Source: Trogon surrucura (Eukaryota > Chordata > Aves > Trogoniformes > Trogonidae). Taken from it: a stretch of 64,000 nucleotides of DNA. Location: positions 1,922,001-1,986,000 of the forward strand of contig CM036639.1 of NCBI GenBank assembly GCA_020746105.1, read 5' to 3'. A model generated the notes under the pieces. That model did not search any database. It saw only the letters and a program-made list of their open reading frames with translations, and had not been told where the DNA came from. Both the position numbers and the translations under genes were made by a program. Below, in pieces: positions 50,075 to 62,000 of this stretch; the stretch's first letter is position 1, and each line of letters starts with the position of its first letter.

Positions 50075-53000
50075 CTGCATTTGGGGAGGGGGAGAGACAC
50101 GGATGACGGTGGGGAAGGGGACACCGAGGCACAAGCTGGGGCTGACATGATGACTCGGGGGCACGGAGGGGATAACGAGGGCAGGAGATCGCCTGCCCCA
50201 GGCAGGTGTCAGGACTCTGCCTCCAGCTTGGTAGCAGCCCCTCGCCACTTTCCCATCCCTGCCCCGTGCCTCAGTTTCCCCATTTACCAAATGCCTCCGA
50301 TAACAGGCTTCGTCTGGGACAAAACCCGGCGTGTACGCAGCGCTCAGCACCCGCACTGGTGTTACGGGATGTCTGGGGCTCTGATGGAGGCGGCCGCCGT
50401 GGTTTTACCACGTTTCTCCCAAGGAGCTTGAAGGGCTTGAAATCCAGGGAGGGCCACCGGGCAGGGTGACGCTGTCCCTGAACTGCGGTTCCCTGTTTTG
50501 CCTGCTCCCACTTGAAACAGAGACCAGGAGATGGAGCCAAAGACAATCCTCAAGGCTCAGCACCCCAGGAACGGAGCCACCCCCCCCCTCCTTTCCCCGG
50601 TACCCACCCCCAGTGGGTGCAACATCTCTCACCTGGGTCCTCATTGCTCATCCAGGTCGTAGGCAGCCACCAGGTAATCCTTGGGGACGATCCCGACCGC
50701 GTCGTCGAGCTCCCCGACCCACCAGCCGTACTCGTTGTACTCCTGGAGGGGGGGGACACACAGAGAGAAGGACGGAAATTTAGCGCCGAGGAGGAAGAAC
50801 CAGGATCTACAGCCAAGCAGCCCCCGGATTCCCACCAGAAAATACCCCAAGTCCCACCTCTCCCCCTTCAAATCCTTCTCAATCCCTCCCCACACCCCAT
50901 CCTACCCCGCTCCCCTCACTTCGCTCTGGGTCCTGGCTTGGGGCTCACTCGGGAACTCAGCGTTTCATCCACACCCCGATATTTTTGGGTATTTTACTTC
51001 CATTTGTCAACCCTTGGGATGTCCCAGGGCCCAGCCTGGAGCTCTGTGAAGCCTCTCCAGGTGGATCACGCCTGGGTAATATCCCTTCCCCCAGATTTAC
51101 ACACAGTTGTTTTTCCCCCCTCGCAGCAGATATCGGAGGATAATAATAACAGAGAAAACCTACGCCCTGCTATGCACGTGAGAGGAGGAGTCAGCACACA
51201 CAGGCATGAGAAGTTTGCCATCAAAATAAGATTATTTTTTTTTATAAAGGAGATGTTAACAGCGATGTGCACAGCAGCACGTCCCATCCCGCATCCCACG
51301 TGAGCTCTGAGCACCCCCCCCCCACTTGGTTGGGGCATTTAACAGATCCTCAACCCCAAAAAGGTTTTGCTGGGGAGAGGGGCTGAGGCTCCAGAGACAG
51401 ACACAGCAGAACTGGGGGAGGGTCCCAGGAGCCCCAACCCTCCCCTGGGACCCACACCCCAGCAAACAACCCCCGCGATGCTGCTGGAAAGGAAGGAGCA
51501 GGGGCTACATCCCGCTGTCCTCAGGGAGGAAAAAATCCTGCTGCAAAACCAGGAGGAAAAAAAAAACCCACCAAAATTCAATCTCTTTGCCTGGAGAGGG
51601 GCTGAGCTGCATCCCAGGCGTGATGGGGAGCCCCCAAGCTCCCCTTGTCCCCCCCCCTCCCAGGCTCTAGCCTGAACGCTACGAGGTATTTTAAAATAAT
51701 TTCTGCTTTGATGAATTGCCGGGTAGCCCGCGATTGCTCATAATCAAAGGGAGGAAAATGCAAATGAGAGCCAGCCGAGAACTCGCGGCACCGAGCGTTT
51801 ATTTCGCCGCGCAGTGCCAAAAAGAATTAAAACAACATTAAACTCCCAGCAATAATGTTTAAGTCCTCGTTTCCAAGTGCCAAATTGCACCGCTCTGGAT
51901 CATACAGATGTTCGTTAATTATGCTAATTTTTATTAAACTATTAAAACGTGGAGTGCACTGGCACAGCAAGGCAGAGCCCAGTGCAGGGTGAACTCTGCT
52001 CTCGTCTGGAGGTGCTAATTTACATCGTGCCGATGCTTGATATCAGGTTTTGGAAGGGGGAGAACGGAGAAGGAGGGAGCTCGAGGATGGTTTTTCCTGG
52101 AATTTACCTAATTACACGCTAATGAGGCCTCTGTGCTCAGTACCTGCCTGGCCTGGGTTGGGGAGGGGGGAAGTAATTTAGCTGAGACTTTACAGAAGGG
52201 ACTGAAAACCCACTAATCGGGGAGAAAACTGCGCCAGCGAGGTTGGCGGGTCCTGAGCGCGCAGGTGTCGGGAGAGGGCAGGGGGATGCTCTGCCCCTCC
52301 CACATCCTTCAGCCCCATCAGTGGGGAGCTGGGGGGCAGCACCCATGGGTGCCCCAGGGAGATTCGTCAGTGCCAGACGCTCTCGATCGGGTCATCGCCC
52401 ACCGTCGGGGCTTTTACGGCAGGTTGGTGCGCGGGGCTGTAAAAAAGCTTCGTGCTGCTGATCCCCGTCAGCGAGGGAGAAGGAAAAGCAGGGGGAAAGA
52501 AACAGCAAGATGACAACCACAACCCAGCTCCTCTCCCTGCCTTGCACCACAGCTCCTCCAGCATCACCCAGGAGGGACGAGGGGGAAAGCAGAGTCTCTG
52601 AATGACCCAGAATCCCCATCGGGGGGCAGCCCCCCAAGGTGGTGACAGGGACGCGGCTGACTGCCCCTTGCACGGTCTCAGCAGGACAACCACCTGGTGG
52701 GACCCTCAAAGCACAATCCCCCCTCCCCAGCAGCATTTCCTCTGCTCCAACTGTCCCGTCCAACGCCCCTCCTGCCCCTCACCAAGGGGCTCCCTTCCTC
52801 GGGCGAGATCTCCTCCCCAGCCCTCCTTCGGCAGCCCTCGTAAACAACCCCGCCGGGCTCCGGGAAGGCCATTAATCACCCCCCTTTGCACAGGAGATCA
52901 ATGACGCTTTGATGGATGCCGAAGGAAAAGCCAATCAGTCAGGGACTTATCGGTTTATGATTGCTCGGCCCCATTATTAGTGCTTGAGCGTCGTACATTA

Positions 53001-56000
53001 TTGTTAGGAAAATGGAGGAATCTAATTCCTGGATGAGGTATGGTGGGCGGGCACGGGGTCGGCTGACACCAGGGAGTTTTATACTGGGTCAGCTCTACAT
53101 CTATTTACCTCAAAAAACAGCTCGGAGCTGGGGCAAACTATGAAATCAAGGGGCTACCTGTCCTCGGGGGATTCGGAGCCACTCGCAGCAGAGGGATGCA
53201 GCTGGGAATGCCTGTTCCTCAGGATGTCGCCCAGCCTGGTACCCAGAGGAGTAACTCTGGTGATGCTCAGCCTTCATCTCAGGCCTTAGCCTGCCCTTCC
53301 TTGCCCTTTTGTAGGGTAAATCCCTAACAAAATAAATTGCTCCCAGTTGCTTCCAGTGATTCAATTCTCAGCTGCTGTGAGGAGCTGAGGACACGCAGCT
53401 GGGGCTGGGGCATCGCTCCTTCCCTTGTCCCTTCTGCTGTGCCTGCTCTGGCATCGCCCGGGGGGGTCACAGTGGTCCAACCCACCAGTGTCCGTGTGTC
53501 CCATCCCACTGGGGTGTGTGTGTCCCATTCCACCAGGTTCTCCACATCCCAGCCCAGGGGGATGAAGCCAACAGATATAAGGGGCTCAGAGCAAGCCATA
53601 CTGGGACAGAGAGGAAGGTGATGGTCCCAGCTGGGGAAGGCCAGGCAGAAATGACCACCTGGGCCCAGGGAGGCGTATGGGTCAGTTCTGGCAAGGATAA
53701 AGGTGCAGCTCCTCCTCAAGACAAGTTCTAAGGCTTTCTGTGGGGAGACCAGCCTGACCGAAGGCGTTCAGGACTTAACCCGTTAAAACCAACCAACGAA
53801 GCAGCCAACCAACCAACCAGCCAACCAACCAACCAGCCAACCAACCAACCAACCAACCAGCCAACCAACAAACCAACAAACCAACCAACTGGCCGAGCAA
53901 GGCCAGAACCCAGACCAAGGCCCCAACCTCAAGCACATCATCATGGTGGTGGCACGACCAGCCTTGTGCAGGAGGGTCGTGGGTCCCTTTGGGCACCCTG
54001 AGTGTGGGACACACGCACACACGTCCAGGACAGACAGACAGCCGGCCGGCGGCCCCGCAGCGGCGCGGGAGCGGGCAGAAGGTGCAGCTGGAGCCCCGAT
54101 TGGGAGACAATAGCGGCGGCGGCAGCATCGGGGCCGCGGCGCTGATGGGATTGGGAGCCCATGTGAAACTGCCGTATTAATATTTATTCCATAAAGCGCG
54201 CGGCTCCCGGCTCCGCGCGGCTCCGGCGCGCTCTGACCGCAGTACCAACCCTCAGGCACCGCAAACACAATTTGAAAACAATGTGACGGAAATGTTTAAT
54301 CTGCTCAGCCCATCTGTGCTGCGTATTTCTCCAGATCTCCCTGAGAGAGGCGCCTTCGAATCTCCACATTGCCTTTAATATTCTCCTAAATCACCTCCCC
54401 ACTGCACTTCAAGGGCCATTGCTACAATATCACAGGTTCATCGAGAGTGCACGGGAGAAAGGAGGGGGGGGGGGGGTGCAGGGAGGGGAGGGTGAGGGAC
54501 GGGGGTGTCGGCTGGGATATTTTTTATTTTAAAATATTTCCCAGGGATGGTGTTCCTGTGCCCCTCGGACAGGGAAAAAAAAAAAAAAAAAGGGGGAGGG
54601 GGGAGAGGGGGGCTGGAAATCAGAGGGAAGTTATTGTGCTGTTGCTGGGAGGCGATTAGCGAAGCTGTTTAGAAGCAAACAGGCTGGAATGGAGCAAAAA
54701 TCATTTCCAAAGAATCGCTTTTATTAATCTCCTTCCTCGACCGCTCACTCTCGCGCGCGGCTGCTGCCGTTCCTCGCTCCGGAGGGCCCCGTCCTGCCCT
54801 GATCTTCACGGGTGCTGGGGTGAGGGGGCAGAGTAGGGGTGGCTGGGACCCTCCGTCCTGTGTCCCCACCGCCTCAGCACAACTGTGACCTACAAGATGC
54901 TCCCTGCCTCAGTTTCCCCACCACGCCAAAGCTGATCCCAATAAATACTTAGAATAAAGATGAGGACAGACTTTAGAGCCTGCAGCGATAGGACAAGGGG
55001 TGGTTTCAAACTAAAAGAGGGGAGATTCCGACTGGATGTAAGGAATAAATATGCTGAGGGTGCTGAGGCACCGGCTGCCCAGGGAGGTGGTAGAAGCCCC
55101 ATCCCTGGGAACATTCAGGTTGAACCAAGGGTCTACCTGAAGAGGTCCCTGCTCACTGCAGGTGACATTTAAAAGTCCCTTTCCAACCCAAACTGTGATT
55201 CTAACCCCACTGGGAGGTCCCTGCTGCCTCTCCGGGCTGGCTGCTGGATGCTGCCACCCCTGCATCCCCTCACACCCGGGGGGGTGGGGGGGGTACACAG
55301 GGTCCAGGAGGGATGCGTGGCGTCCGAGGGGGTGCGGGGATGTCCAGGGTGCAGGAGGTGTGCGGGGTCTTGGGGAGCTGCGTGGGGGTCAAGGGGTGCA
55401 GAGGGGGTGCAGAGGGGGTGCAGGCATGCGGGGAAGGGGGGGCAGAGTGGGCGCAGGTGGGATTTGCAGCGTGCGGAGGAGGTGCGGGGGCACAAGGGGG
55501 GGGTGCAGAGATGTGCGGAGGGAGCGCAGGGACGTGCAGGACGCGGAGGAGGGGGGTGCGGAGGGTATGCGGGGATGCGCAGGGCGCAGAGGAGGCGCGG
55601 GGGGGGATGCGAGGATGCTCAGGGTGCGGAGGGGGTGCGGGGGGAGCGCGCGGATGGGCAGGGGGAGTGCGGGGATGCGCAAGGTGCAAGGATGCTGGGG
55701 GAATGCGGGGATGCGCAGGGTGCGGGGGGAGCGCGGGGATTCGCAGCGGGGGTGCTGGGATGCGCAGGCTGCGGGGGTACAGGGGGGATGCGAAGACGCG
55801 CAAGGTGCGGGGGTACAGGGGGGATGCGGGGTGCGGGGGCCCAAGGGGAGCGCGGGGCTGCGCAGGGGGGATGCGGGGATGCGCAGGGTGCGGGGGGAGC
55901 GCGGGGACGGGCAGGGTGTGGGGGTACAGGGGGGATGCGGGGACGCGCAGGGTGCGGGGGTACAGGGGGGACGCGGTGATGTGCAAGGTGCGGGGGTATA

Positions 56001-59000
56001 GGGGTGACGCGGGGTGCGGGGGCCCGAGGGGAGCGCGGGGCTGCGCGGCGGGGGTGCGGGGCCGGTGCCGCATCCCCGGCGTTGCCATGGCAGCCGCTGC
56101 CGGCTTCGCTCCCGCATCCCCGGGGGCCGGCGCAGCCGGATCCACCTGCTCCTTCCCCGACCCGCCGCGGGGTCACGGGCAGGTCGGCAGAATAAATGAA
56201 CGTGAGCACTAATGATGTGTTCGCTGGCTGTTTATGCTCTCTGTGTGTCAGGGGCACTCACATTTAGAGAGCTCATTATGGCTGCAATTAGACTGCACCA
56301 TTGCTAGATATTTAACTCCTTTTTCTTTTAAATTAGCATTTTAATAACGTGCTTTGAGCAGGGGAAACAAAATGACCATTTTTCACGGACAAACTTCCTG
56401 GCTGTAGGTGCAACTTTAATGGCAAAGTTGCAAGGGAGGTAAAATAAGATCAGAGCCGTTCCTTTCCCACCTATCCCTGCCCTCTCCCCCCGCCCCATCC
56501 CAGGAAAAGGGGGAAAAATAAAAAAAACACCCAACCAGGAGAGATTTTTATTTGCTTTCTCGCACACTCCATTTCCTAAATTTGTTCCGCAGCCAATTAT
56601 TTTCGCCTTTAAAGTCCTGGGCGCTCACGCCTGATGAAAACGAGCCGCCATCCGAGTTCGGCTCTGCCCGTGATCTGGGAAGAGGGCTCGAAATCACGGT
56701 GTGCGTGTGCGAGGAGCCACCCGAGCCGCGAGAGGGGAGCCGCCGGGGCCCGTGACGTGATGGGGATTATCAAAATATCTTTATCCGGTAACCCCCAGGG
56801 CCGCTTCGCCCCAAAGGTCACCACGATTATTTCCCCCTTCCTTCAGAACCGGGCTTGTGGGACCGCAGGGGACAGCCGAGGGGGTGGCCTTGGCCACTGC
56901 ACCAGAGCTGGGCACAGGTGGAGGGGACACGGTGAAGGCTCCACCGTTGCACTGGGAACTCGCAAAGAGACCCAAAGCGAGAAGCCCAACCCCGGCACAA
57001 ATTCACAGCTTCACTCTTCCGTCAGGATTTACGCTCTCAGTTTAAACGATGTCCCTAAACCTTCCCCCTGGGATCACCGCAAGGGCCACAGAGGGGAGCG
57101 AGGGACCCCTGGGGGTGGGTGCACCCACCGCTGCCCGGCTGGGAGAGGGACCCGAGCTGGGACGGGGGGTCAACGGCAGTGGGTGTCCCCGCTCTGCCCC
57201 AAACCCTGGCTCCAGCTCTTTTCTATAAGGACTGGCAGCCCCCAGACAGCCCAGGTGAGAAGAAGCAGCCAGAGGCGGGACCCCCCAGCAGCCAAAATCC
57301 TGAATCAACGGGGAACCACAGCAGGGAAAGGCAGGAGAGGAGGGAGGGAGACGCAGCCCCTGCGAGAACGAAGCTTTAAACGTTTCCTCTTTCGCGTCCG
57401 CCCAGCTGTACCTTCGCCACCGCCGCTCCATAAATACAACCCGGGTAGCGCAGGCTATAATTTGGTGATAGCTACCCCAGGACATATCTAGATACACTTC
57501 TGTTATTTTAATTAAATACTGCATTATGGTTTGTGACAACTTCATCGCTATAGCGCAAATGAATTTGGAATTAAAGTCTTACTTAGGCATTCCACTACTT
57601 CCCCTCCCCTCCGCCCCTCCGCGTTACGAAGCAAAAGGCTATAAAACCAAGATGTTGGCTCATTTACAGATGGAGCAGCTTGGAAAAGGGGGGGAAATTT
57701 TTTTTTTTAAAAAAGAAGAGGGGAGAAAAGGCAAGACGGCGTGGAAGCAAGCGCGAAACGCGGGAGGTTTGTGAGCATCCTCGGGTGGAGGAGAGCCTGA
57801 ATGGGCTGAATATTTAATTATGTGTGTTACCATTATCCCCCGAATCGGGCTCCTCCAAACACCCTTTCCCCAGCTGCAGGAGCTCGGTGTTTGCCCACGA
57901 TGGTCATTGTAAACTCTTGATTTGAGGACGAAGCGCTGGAAGTTTGAGACCTTTCGGCGACTCGGCCGGTGGGAAGGGCACGGCGGAGACTGAGTTATGG
58001 CCAAGGGAAACTTTATTTTATTTCACGCCCGGGCCTGGGAGTTTCAATTCCATCCATCTATTAACTCGTCTCTAATGAAACTAGACCGTACGTGACATTT
58101 TGCAATATAACTGCTTTAAATGTTACCACATCAATTGGTTTAAATGTTACCCGCGCCTCATGAACCGGGAGATGGTTTTATAATTATCTCCGTCTCTCTC
58201 TAATGAACAAAGATTTCTCCTGTCTGCTGGTATTTTACATTAGCAAAGGCAACAAGGGTGCCCGCTCGAAACACGGGGGCTCAACAGGCAAATAAAAATC
58301 ATGGGTGGGGAGGGGGGCAGAGGTGCTGCCCGTCCCCCCTGCCTTGGGCAAACCGATGCCAGATTTAAACCCTCCTTAATCTCTTCTTGCAATTGAGGTC
58401 TCACCCTTGGGTTTCCTCTCTTCCCCTCCAACCCACCCCCCAAAATAAATCCGACCTGCATCCACCTCCCCGCACGTCTCTACGCACGTAAAATGTGGAT
58501 CCATAAAACGAGACCAGCCCGTGAAAGTTATGGCCGGGCAGGGGTGGGTCTAAGGGCGGCGCGTTAATATTTCCCGTCGTCGCGACCCCGGGTGAAATTT
58601 CCACTTTCATTTGCGAAATAAGAAATCACCGGGCGTTTGTTACCGCTGGAAAACAAAAAAAAAGCTTTTTTTATTTTTTTTTTTTTTTTTTTTTTTTTTT
58701 TGGCAACCCGTTTGAAACGGGGCGTCGCGGCAAATGTCACCCCCCCCCCACCTCCCCGGCAGATTAGCGAGGGGCTCGTTACTAAATCTCTGTCTGATAA
58801 AGGCCGAGCTGACTCCGGCGGAGCGGCTGGTTCTAACGCCGGCTTTGGAAAATGGCAGGATTGTCACACTTAAAGACACAAATTTCCCCCGTAATATATT
58901 CGAATGGAAACCTCTGAATCCAATACTACACGGGCATATCTAATAAATTCACAATATTTCAGCCTCAACAGCCTACGACGGTTCGTTTTCGAGATTTATG

Positions 59001-62000
59001 TGGTAAAAAATTACTCAGTGATGAATATAGTTTATTCTGTGCAGTATTGGAGGGTATAAGGAATTAAACCACTGTCTTTAACAGTGAATTTATTATTACC
59101 TCTGTCAAAGCCAAAGTCTTTAACAGCATTTATTATAAATTTCAGTGCAAAATAAATGGTCGGAGCACGCCTTAAACCTTAACCCCCCACCTCAGCGGAA
59201 CCAGCTCAGGAGAAGTTCAGGGGCTGGAGGGGGGACAATGGCTCAGCAGCCCCCCGAGACCACCAGGGACGGGGCAAAATTTGGGATGCAGCACCAGAGA
59301 CGAGCCCACGGGCGGGGTAAAATTTGGGAAGCGGCGTCGGGGACGCGTCGGGCACGGTCGGCCACCCTTTTGTCCTCGCCTGCGACGGGTGTCCCCTCAT
59401 TTATAAAAATTACCTGGGAGGAATGAGGCTGCCAGGGGCTCGTTCTGGACGATTGGTTCCCGCCGGGGAGGGGGCGAGGGGGGCCGCCGGGGGGGAAGGA
59501 TGGCCCTCGCTTGAATTTGACCGGTGGGTGACCGTTGCCTTCCAGCTGACCCCGTCGTCCCGGCCCCACTCGGGAGCCTCCCGGAGGGGTTATTAATGGG
59601 GACCGAACGCCGCCGAGCCCCGGGGGCCCATCTCCGGAGCCCACCCCACCGGAGACCCCCGGTGGAAAGGGAGGAGGTCGTCGGCTGAGCCCACCGCCCC
59701 GGGACGCAGCTGCGTGCTGAGCCCCGATGGCGCTCGTTCCACCTTGGTTCCATCATCCACGAGGTTCAACGCATGGAAACGGGGGGTTGGATGGCTTTGG
59801 CCACCCCCCGTGGCCTCTCCCCACGAGCCAGACGGCCCCAAATCCAGGCAAAATGCCACTAGATGTCACCACGCGCCTTTCGCTCGGGGTTCCGGGGTAT
59901 GGGAATATGCTCCCCCCGCCAACACACACCCCTCCCTCCTCCCTCTTGCCCTCCCCTTGCTTTCATTGGAAGCAATTGAGAGAATTAACTTATCCGGTTT
60001 TATGGGCTGCTTGTCACATCCAACTAAGCCCACTTAAAATAGGAAGTCTCGCTGCATTCAAATAATTATCATAACGTACAAATCACTCGGCTGGGGGACA
60101 AGGGACCGGTGCCGGGGAAAGGGACGCGATGCCGGACGAGGAGGGGGGGTGTACTGGGATTACTGCTTCCACCTCCCCAGATTCACCCCCTCCCCGTGGG
60201 TTTGCCCACCTGGGCTGCAGCGAGCCGGTGGGGAGCGGTGTCTTGGGGTCCCTGTGACGGGGTAGGGGACAGCCGTGTCCCCGCTGCTCCCGTGATCCCT
60301 GCAGTGGTTGGTGGCACTAGGGGTGCGACAACGAGCCTCCTGCCTGGGTTTGGGGCGGGCGAGGAGAAAAACCCTCGACAGTGGCATTCCCAGTCAAAAC
60401 CTCCCAGTGCTGGCACAGCCGAGGCGTTGGGGACATGGGGACACGGCACCGAAAGGGCTGAGGGATGCAGTGGGGTGACGACGCTGCCCTCGCACCCCTC
60501 CATCACGGCATCCTGCCCTCCTCGCAGCCCTGGGGCTGCTGAGTCCCCCCCTTCCCAGCTACCGACGTCCGCTAACCCCCAAATCACTTTTCCCCGCTGC
60601 TGATGCTCGAAATGTCAGACAGGACCCGAGCAGCAGCCGGCGTGTGTTTCAAACACACCAGATGGATTTTTATATTAGCTACTATTTCATGTTCAGACAG
60701 AGCGACCGCGCCGCCGAAACGGCAGCCTCGGCGCTGCCGAGTTTGCTTCTGTGAGATTAATTCTGCGAAATTAATTGGGACAAGATTGAAAAGGAAATTA
60801 AAATGCAGCTGAGTGAACAGGCTTTTCAAACACCTTTCCCCCCCCCCGCTCCCCGCTCCTTCTCCTCCTTCCCTGCGCTTCTCCCTTCGCCGCCTCTCTC
60901 CTTCCCCCCCCTCCCCGGCCTGCCCGCGAGCATCCGTCGCGCAAAGTAATTTACGGGGGGAAAGCTCTCAGGACCGATCGGTTACGTGTGAGGAAGCCGG
61001 CACAAGAGTCGCAATCTGGAGCCACTGAAGAGAGCGAAAACCCTGCCGTGACTCCAAGCTGTGTCCCCGAGCTGGCGCGGGGAGGAGGAGGAGGAGGAGG
61101 AGGAGGAGGGGGGCACTTGACTCGCTTGGCTATCGGTGGGATGGACCGAGGTGCCGGCGTGGGCACGGTGGGGCTGAGGGTATCGCCCGTGGGTTGCTCC
61201 TGGTGTCACCCTCCTGGATAAATGAGCCAGGGAGGCGGGTTCAGAGCACGTCGGCGGGGCAGCGAGTCGCTAAATGCCACCATCAAGTGCTTGGAGCCCC
61301 ACGGATGGAGAATTCTTCCAGGAAGGGGCAGAAAAGCTGAGATTTGAAGCCTCTCGCTGCTGCCAGGGATGCAGCTGCCTCGGTGGGGACGCGCCGGAGC
61401 CGCCATCCAGCACGCCGGCTGAAAACAGCTGCAAAGCACCGGGGAGGTGGGCACGAAGAGCACCTGTGCTCTGGGTCTGGCCCTGGGGGCTCCAACGGAT
61501 GGACCAAACCTTCCCAGAGAGCTGCCGCCGCTCTCCCGCCCGTCACCGTGGTGTCTGGTCACCTGTGTCCACCCCGGGGCTGTTCCGCAGCTGCCGCTGG
61601 GATGCCAGACTAACCTGGCTTCTTTTTCTCGGCTACAAAACGTGGTCAGAACACGCCTGAGGTGCTCCAAAGGTCTGTAGCCATCGCAGCTGCACCCACC
61701 ACCCTTCGCCACTTATTGGGTCTTCCTTGATCTCCCCCAGGTGGGCGCCCAGAAGGGGCATGACCCCCGAGTTCATCCCTGTTCCCGTGCCAGGTCAGGG
61801 TGCAAATCACATCGCAAAACCCTACCCGTGCCATGCAAACCCCCAAGTTCATCACTGTTCTTGGGGGGCAAAGAGCTTTGCAAAGCAAAGCGCAGTCCTC
61901 CGAAAAGTTCCTTGGTGTTCCTGTGCCAGATTGGGGTGCAAAATCACAGAATCATGGAATCACAGAATCATTCAGTCTGGAAAAGCCCCCTGGTATCATC

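Noticed and set aside
53775-54268. Minus-strand ORF with [11 protein letters not shown] repeats resembling a membrane protein
   Set aside because: Translation of the CCAA tandem repeat; not a real transmembrane protein.
55162-56212. Several 240-300-codon ORFs with 12-residue repeats
   Set aside because: Read-through of a 36-bp minisatellite and a CR1 end; all frames are open because the unit length is divisible by three.
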